A DNA stretch of 64,000 bases from Rhizobium cauense (lineage in GTDB: Bacteria; Pseudomonadota; Alphaproteobacteria; Rhizobiales; Rhizobiaceae), in the NCBI RefSeq assembly GCF_019511525.1, contig NZ_JAEUAT010000026.1, positions 1 to 64,000 on the forward strand, given 5' to 3'. The number at the start of each line of letters is the position of its first letter. The stretch's first letter is position 1. A program made the position numbers and the translations under genes. This document shows, piece by piece, positions 60,259-64,000 of the stretch. The notes under the pieces are model-generated. The model was not told the DNA's origin and searched no databases. It saw nothing but the letters and a program-made list of their open reading frames with translations.

Positions 60259-62355
60259 ATGCGCATACCCTACGTTCTCCTTGGTGCATTTCTTGCAATT
60301 GTACCGTCAGCCTATGCCGAAGTCGCACCACCGCCTGCTTTGACCCCTCTCAAGCAACAGGCAGAAGCTGCGCAGTTGAGTTCACAATTTCTGACGCGCT
60401 TCGGCTACAAGCCTGTTCCGCTTGACGACGCATTGTCTGCCAGGATCATGGATCACTTCATCAAGTCCCTCGATCCGGACCGTATGGTCTTTCTGCAGAC
60501 GGATATCGACAAGTTCATGTCTGACCGTAGCAAGATTGATGATGCCATCAAGCGCCAGGACTTGAAGATACCCTTCACGATCTTCGCCGCGTATGAACAG
60601 CGCATTCTCGACCGCATGAATTACGCTCGCAGCCTGCTTAAGAAGGACTTCGACTTTCAGGTTCAGGAAGACTATTCCATCTTGCGCGAGAAGGAACCCT
60701 GGCCGCAGTCGCAAGCTGAGAGCGACGACCTCTGGCGCAAGCGTGTGAAAAACGACTGGTTGCGGCTGAAGCTGGGTGGAAAGACGGACGCCGCCATTCG
60801 CGAAACGCTCGACAAACGCTACGCAAACGCCCTCGAACGCGTTTACAAGTACAAGAGCGACGACGTTTTCCAGTCGTTCATGGACGCCTATACAACGTCG
60901 ATCGACCCGCACACGGACTATTTCGGCGCGGCTGCTTCGGCTGACTTCAACATATCGATGAAGCTTTCTTTGGTTGGTATCGGCGCCGTGCTGCAGGAGC
61001 GCGACGACTACACGACTGTCCGCGAACTCGTCCCTGGTGGGCCGGCGCAGTTGTCCGGTCAGCTTGCCGTTGGAGACCGCATCACGGGCGTTGGCCAAGG
61101 CAAGGATGGGGTGATCAAGGAAGTTGTGGGCACCCGCCTTGATGAAGTCGTGCAAATGATCCGTGGCAAAAAGGGATCCGTTGTTCGCCTGGATATCCTG
61201 CCTGCGGAAGCTGGTGCCGACGCCACTCATCGGGTCATCAGCCTGGTGCGTGACAAGATCAACCTCGAAAAACAGGCAGCCAGGAAGGTTGTGCAGTCCG
61301 TGAAGGTCGGTGAGGCCACCCGTAAGATCGGCATCATCACCCTGCCGGCATTCTACGAAGATTTCGAAGCTCGGCGCAAAGGAGACAAAGACTACCGAAG
61401 CGCAAGCCGTGACGTCGCCAAGCTTCTAGGCGAACTGAAGCAGGAAAAGGTAGACGGCGTCCTCATTGACGTGCGCAACAATGGCGGCGGCTCGTTGGAC
61501 GAAGCAATCGATCTGACCGGCCTGTTCATTGGAACCGGCCCGGTCGTTCAGCAACGCGGCAGCGACGGAGATGTCGAGGTCAGAAGCGCTGATTTTTCAG
61601 CGCCTGTCTGGTCGGGCCCCATGGGGGTTCTAATCAACCGCGGATCGGCGTCGGCCTCGGAGATTTTTGCCGCCGCCATCCAGGACTATGGTCGAGGTGT
61701 CATTATCGGCGAGCCCAGTTACGGCAAGGGGACTGTTCAAACGGTCGTCAGTCTTGACCAAATGGCCCGCAACAGCAAACCCGAATTCGGCGAGCTGAAA
61801 GTGACAATTGCTCAATTTTTCCGCGTCAATGGCGGCACAACACAGCTACGTGGCGTGACGCCAGATATCGGTTTGCCGGGATTTTCGGATCCGGGGAGCT
61901 TCGGTGAGATGAGTTACGACAATGCCCTGCCGTGGACACAGATCAAGCCTGCGAACTATTCGCGCGCTGGCGACACCATGACATTGGTGCCGATTTTGCA
62001 AAGTCGCCACGATGATCGTGTGCGTGGCGATCCCGATTTCCAACTCCTCTTGGAGGACGTCGCCGAGCTCAGGGCGCAACGCGAGAAAGGAATCGTTTCT
62101 CTCAATGAAGCCGAACGCCGCAAAGAAGTTACCGCTCGGGAAAACCGGCTCAAGTCTCGAGCACAGTCAAGCGAGGGCGAAGATGCTGCGGGAGATGATG
62201 GCCTGCAGGCAAACGAGCGCAGCCTGAGCGCTGATATTGCCATTGAGGACGCCCGCAAGAAGGCAAAGGACGTCTTGCTGGAGGAGGCCGCTGCAATTGT
62301 AGCCGATGAGGCGAGTCTGCAGGATGGAGTGTTGAAGGCAGCCACTAAGCAATAG
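60259..62355 (+). CDS. prc: Carboxy-terminal processing (tail-specific) protease Prc
   Basis: 698 residues, similar in length to E. coli Prc (682). A signal peptide (MRIPYVLLGAFLAIVPSAYA) sends it to the periplasm. An N-terminal helical domain is followed by a PDZ domain (about 235-330: GIGAVLQERDDYTTV, GPAQLSGQLAVGDRITGV). The S41 protease has Ser465 in NRGSASASEIF and Lys490 in PSYGKGTVQ, 25 residues apart as in E. coli. The C-terminal domain is charged and helical. Prc trims or degrades periplasmic proteins, including peptidoglycan enzymes. It stands alone. Confidence 0.93.
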   Translation: MRIPYVLLGAFLAIVPSAYAEVAPPPALTPLKQQAEAAQLSSQFLTRFGYKPVPLDDALSARIMDHFIKSLDPDRMVFLQTDIDKFMSDRSKIDDAIKRQDLKIPFTIFAAYEQRILDRMNYARSLLKKDFDFQVQEDYSILREKEPWPQSQAESDDLWRKRVKNDWLRLKLGGKTDAAIRETLDKRYANALERVYKYKSDDVFQSFMDAYTTSIDPHTDYFGAAASADFNISMKLSLVGIGAVLQERDDYTTVRELVPGGPAQLSGQLAVGDRITGVGQGKDGVIKEVVGTRLDEVVQMIRGKKGSVVRLDILPAEAGADATHRVISLVRDKINLEKQAARKVVQSVKVGEATRKIGIITLPAFYEDFEARRKGDKDYRSASRDVAKLLGELKQEKVDGVLIDVRNNGGGSLDEAIDLTGLFIGTGPVVQQRGSDGDVEVRSADFSAPVWSGPMGVLINRGSASASEIFAAAIQDYGRGVIIGEPSYGKGTVQTVVSLDQMARNSKPEFGELKVTIAQFFRVNGGTTQLRGVTPDIGLPGFSDPGSFGEMSYDNALPWTQIKPANYSRAGDTMTLVPILQSRHDDRVRGDPDFQLLLEDVAELRAQREKGIVSLNEAERRKEVTARENRLKSRAQSSEGEDAAGDDGLQANERSLSADIAIEDARKKAKDVLLEEAAAIVADEASLQDGVLKAATKQ

Positions 62356-62542
62356 GGAAAGTCGGGCTGAAACAGTCGGAAAATTGACGCGACCAGATCG
62401 ATCGGGGCCGCTCAACGATACCGCCGACGAGCACTTGGGCTACTCTTTGATACAGTTTCAGCAAATCAGGAAACATGACCGATACAACCGCCATCTAGCC
62501 TGAACTTTGTCATGAACAATCAAAGACAAAGGACGGTCTCTT

Positions 62543-63880
62543 ATGGCAGCGATGGAAAAAGGCTCCAGTCGGAAAAAGCTTGCGGGCGGCTTTCTCGCAC
62601 TTGCTTTTGGCTCAATAGTGCTCACTCCCAACGGCTATGTACGCACAGCCGGGGCCGCTGACGTCGCTTCAGCGGTCTCGGCGAGCAGCGCCGTTGCCGA
62701 CGAGAGCATACGCCCGTTCCAAATCCACGTCCCACAATCTGAGCTCGACGATTTGCGCAGGCGTATCGCAGAGACGCGCTGGCCCGACAAGGAAACCGTC
62801 AATGATTCTTCGCAAGGCATTCAACTTGCCCAGGTCCGGGATCTGGTTCGATATTGGGGTAGCGACTACGACTGGCGGAAGGCCGAAGCACAACTTAATG
62901 CTTTGCCCGAGTTTGTGACGACGATCGACGGGGTTGATATTCAGTTCATCCACGTGCGTTCGCGTCATCCGAATGCACTGCCCGTAATACTCACACATGG
63001 CTGGCCTGGCTCAACATTCGAATTCATAAAGGCAATCGGCCCTCTCACAGATCCAACGGCTTTCGGTGGGCGCCCCGAGGATGCATTTGATGTGATCATT
63101 CCATCGATCCCGGGCTATGGCTTTTCCGGCAAGCCCACAGATTTAGGCTGGGGCCCCGACCGTACGGCTCGGGCGTGGGATACGTTGATGAAACGACTTG
63201 GGTACGACCACTATGTTTCCCAGGGCGGCGATCACGGTTCCGTCATCTCCGATGCCTTGGCTCGTCAGGCTCCGAAAGGCCTCCTCGCCATTCACCTGAA
63301 CATGCCGGCTACCATTCCAGGCAACCTCACGAAGGCGATCAACAGTGGTGATCCTGCACCGTCAGACCTGACGGCGCCAGAACGCGAAGCATTCCAGTCT
63401 CTAAGCACATTCTTTGGTCGGAACGCCGCGTATGGTGCCATGATGGTGACGCGACCGCAGACGATTGGGTACTCGCTTGCAGACTCACCAGTGGGTCTTG
63501 CCGCATGGATGTACGAGAAGTTCGCTCAGTGGAGCGACAGCGATGGCGTCCCAGAGCGGGTTCTATCACGCGATGAGATGCTCAATGACATTACATTGTA
63601 TTGGCTGACAAACACGGGAGCGTCATCCTCCCGGTTCTATTGGGAGAACAACAACAACAACTTCAGCGCCGAGGCACAGAAGACCAAGGACATCAGGATA
63701 CCGGTCGGCATCACCGTGTTCCCCAAAGAGATCTACCAAGCGCCAGAAAGCTGGAGCAGGCAGGCGTATCCAAGCCTCGCTTACTACCACAAGGTTGACA
63801 AGGGTGGGCATTTTGCAGCCTGGGAACAACCTCAGATTTTCGCGGAGGAGTTGCGGGCCGCTTTCAAATCCGTTCGTTGA
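62543..63880 (+). CDS. Exported epoxide hydrolase (EHN domain)
   Basis: 445 residues. The N-terminus KKLAGGFLALAFGSIVLTPN is a secretion signal. The epoxide-hydrolase N-terminal domain follows (IRPFQIHVPQSELDDLRRRI, ETRWPDKETV, YWGSDYDWRKAEAQLNALPE), then the alpha/beta hydrolase core with LTHGWPGSTFEF (oxyanion), nucleophile Asp in SQGGDHGSVI and late His in VDKGGHFAAWEQP. It opens epoxides to diols; the physiological substrate is unknown. AAAGGA precedes ATG 62543. It is unrelated in domain layout to the shorter hydrolase at 47333-48382. Confidence 0.9.
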   Translation: MAAMEKGSSRKKLAGGFLALAFGSIVLTPNGYVRTAGAADVASAVSASSAVADESIRPFQIHVPQSELDDLRRRIAETRWPDKETVNDSSQGIQLAQVRDLVRYWGSDYDWRKAEAQLNALPEFVTTIDGVDIQFIHVRSRHPNALPVILTHGWPGSTFEFIKAIGPLTDPTAFGGRPEDAFDVIIPSIPGYGFSGKPTDLGWGPDRTARAWDTLMKRLGYDHYVSQGGDHGSVISDALARQAPKGLLAIHLNMPATIPGNLTKAINSGDPAPSDLTAPEREAFQSLSTFFGRNAAYGAMMVTRPQTIGYSLADSPVGLAAWMYEKFAQWSDSDGVPERVLSRDEMLNDITLYWLTNTGASSSRFYWENNNNNFSAEAQKTKDIRIPVGITVFPKEIYQAPESWSRQAYPSLAYYHKVDKGGHFAAWEQPQIFAEELRAAFKSVR

Positions 63881-63898
63881 CGGGACAGCCCAGTCTTT

Positions 63899-63921
63899 GG
63901 AGGATGGTACATCCATCCTCC
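63899..63921 (+). terminator. Hairpin after the epoxide hydrolase gene
   Basis: A 9-bp perfect stem (GGAGGATGG / CCATCCTCC) with loop TACAT lies 19 bases after the stop. No T-run follows. Confidence 0.55.
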
Positions 63922-63954
63922 CTAGGTGCGGGCTGGTGCCCATCGAATTGGGTA

Positions 63955-63983
63955 GCGCGATCGGCACATTATGCCGATCGCGC
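63955..63983. repeat. Perfect 12-bp hairpin near the window end
   Basis: GCGCGATCGGCA and its exact inverse TGCCGATCGCGC flank loop CATTA. It could be the terminator of a gene that enters from the right on the minus strand, or a short palindromic repeat element. Confidence 0.5.
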
Positions 63984-64000
63984 ATGGAACGATCCGACAC

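Overview
The window looks like an accessory or second-replicon stretch from the Rhizobiaceae (Rhizobium, Ensifer or a close relative). The strongest pointer is a complete rhizobial-type L-rhamnose locus: rhaD-rhaI diverging from rhaR-rhaS-rhaT-rhaP-rhaQ-rhaU-rhaK. Supporting signs are the high GC content, the many ABC transporters, DUF992 and DUF1810 proteins, and TGA-N9-TCA sites of the RirA iron-box type in front of siderophore receptor genes. No rRNA, tRNA, CRISPR array, insertion sequence or integrase was recognised.

Layout. 1-2.2 kb: the end of an acetamidase/formamidase gene and a fused dual-ATPase of the peptide ABC importer family. 2.4-10.4 kb: an ABC exporter, an AraC regulator and hydroxamate-type siderophore uptake module 1 (TonB receptor, FhuD, FhuB). 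10.5-12.7 kb: a CBS/CorC membrane protein and a DedA protein on the minus strand. 12.9-19.9 kb: a cyclase-like/AAA/TPR protein followed by YcaO, TfuA, a cytoplasmic HExxH metalloprotease and an unrecognised Cys-containing protein. This is the most likely new system, a RiPP-like or protein-thioamidation locus. 20.0-21.6 kb: a divergent P5C-reductase-like protein beside a DddL-like cupin that appears to have lost its metal ligands. 21.6-29.4 kb: housekeeping and small genes, and an amidase / sugar-isomerase-like / HpaI-aldolase operon. 29.4-41.5 kb: the rhamnose locus, followed by a hydratase gene. 41.5-45.2 kb: sparse, with small genes only. 45.3-48.4 kb: a DipZ-like thiol-redox protein diverging from an exported hydrolase. 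48.6-54.2 kb: siderophore module 2 (receptor, FhuD, FhuB, FhuF), with a divergent LysR gene. 55.5-59.9 kb: an amine catabolism cluster resembling E. coli tynA-feaB-feaR. 60.3-63.9 kb: a Prc protease and an exported epoxide hydrolase.

How the genes work together. Both iron modules carry receptor, binding protein and fused permease but no FhuC ATPase, so an ATPase from elsewhere must energise them. The rhamnose locus encodes import (RhaSTPQ), anomer conversion (RhaU), isomerisation (RhaI), phosphorylation (RhaK) and aldol cleavage with aldehyde oxidation (RhaD). A DeoR-type repressor (RhaR) probably controls both arms through a 19-bp inverted repeat in the divergent promoter. The tynA/feaB/feaR-like genes would oxidise an aromatic amine to the aldehyde and then to the acid.

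All functions come from reading sequence motifs by eye. No database search was run, so family names are recognition calls and operon or regulation statements are inference.
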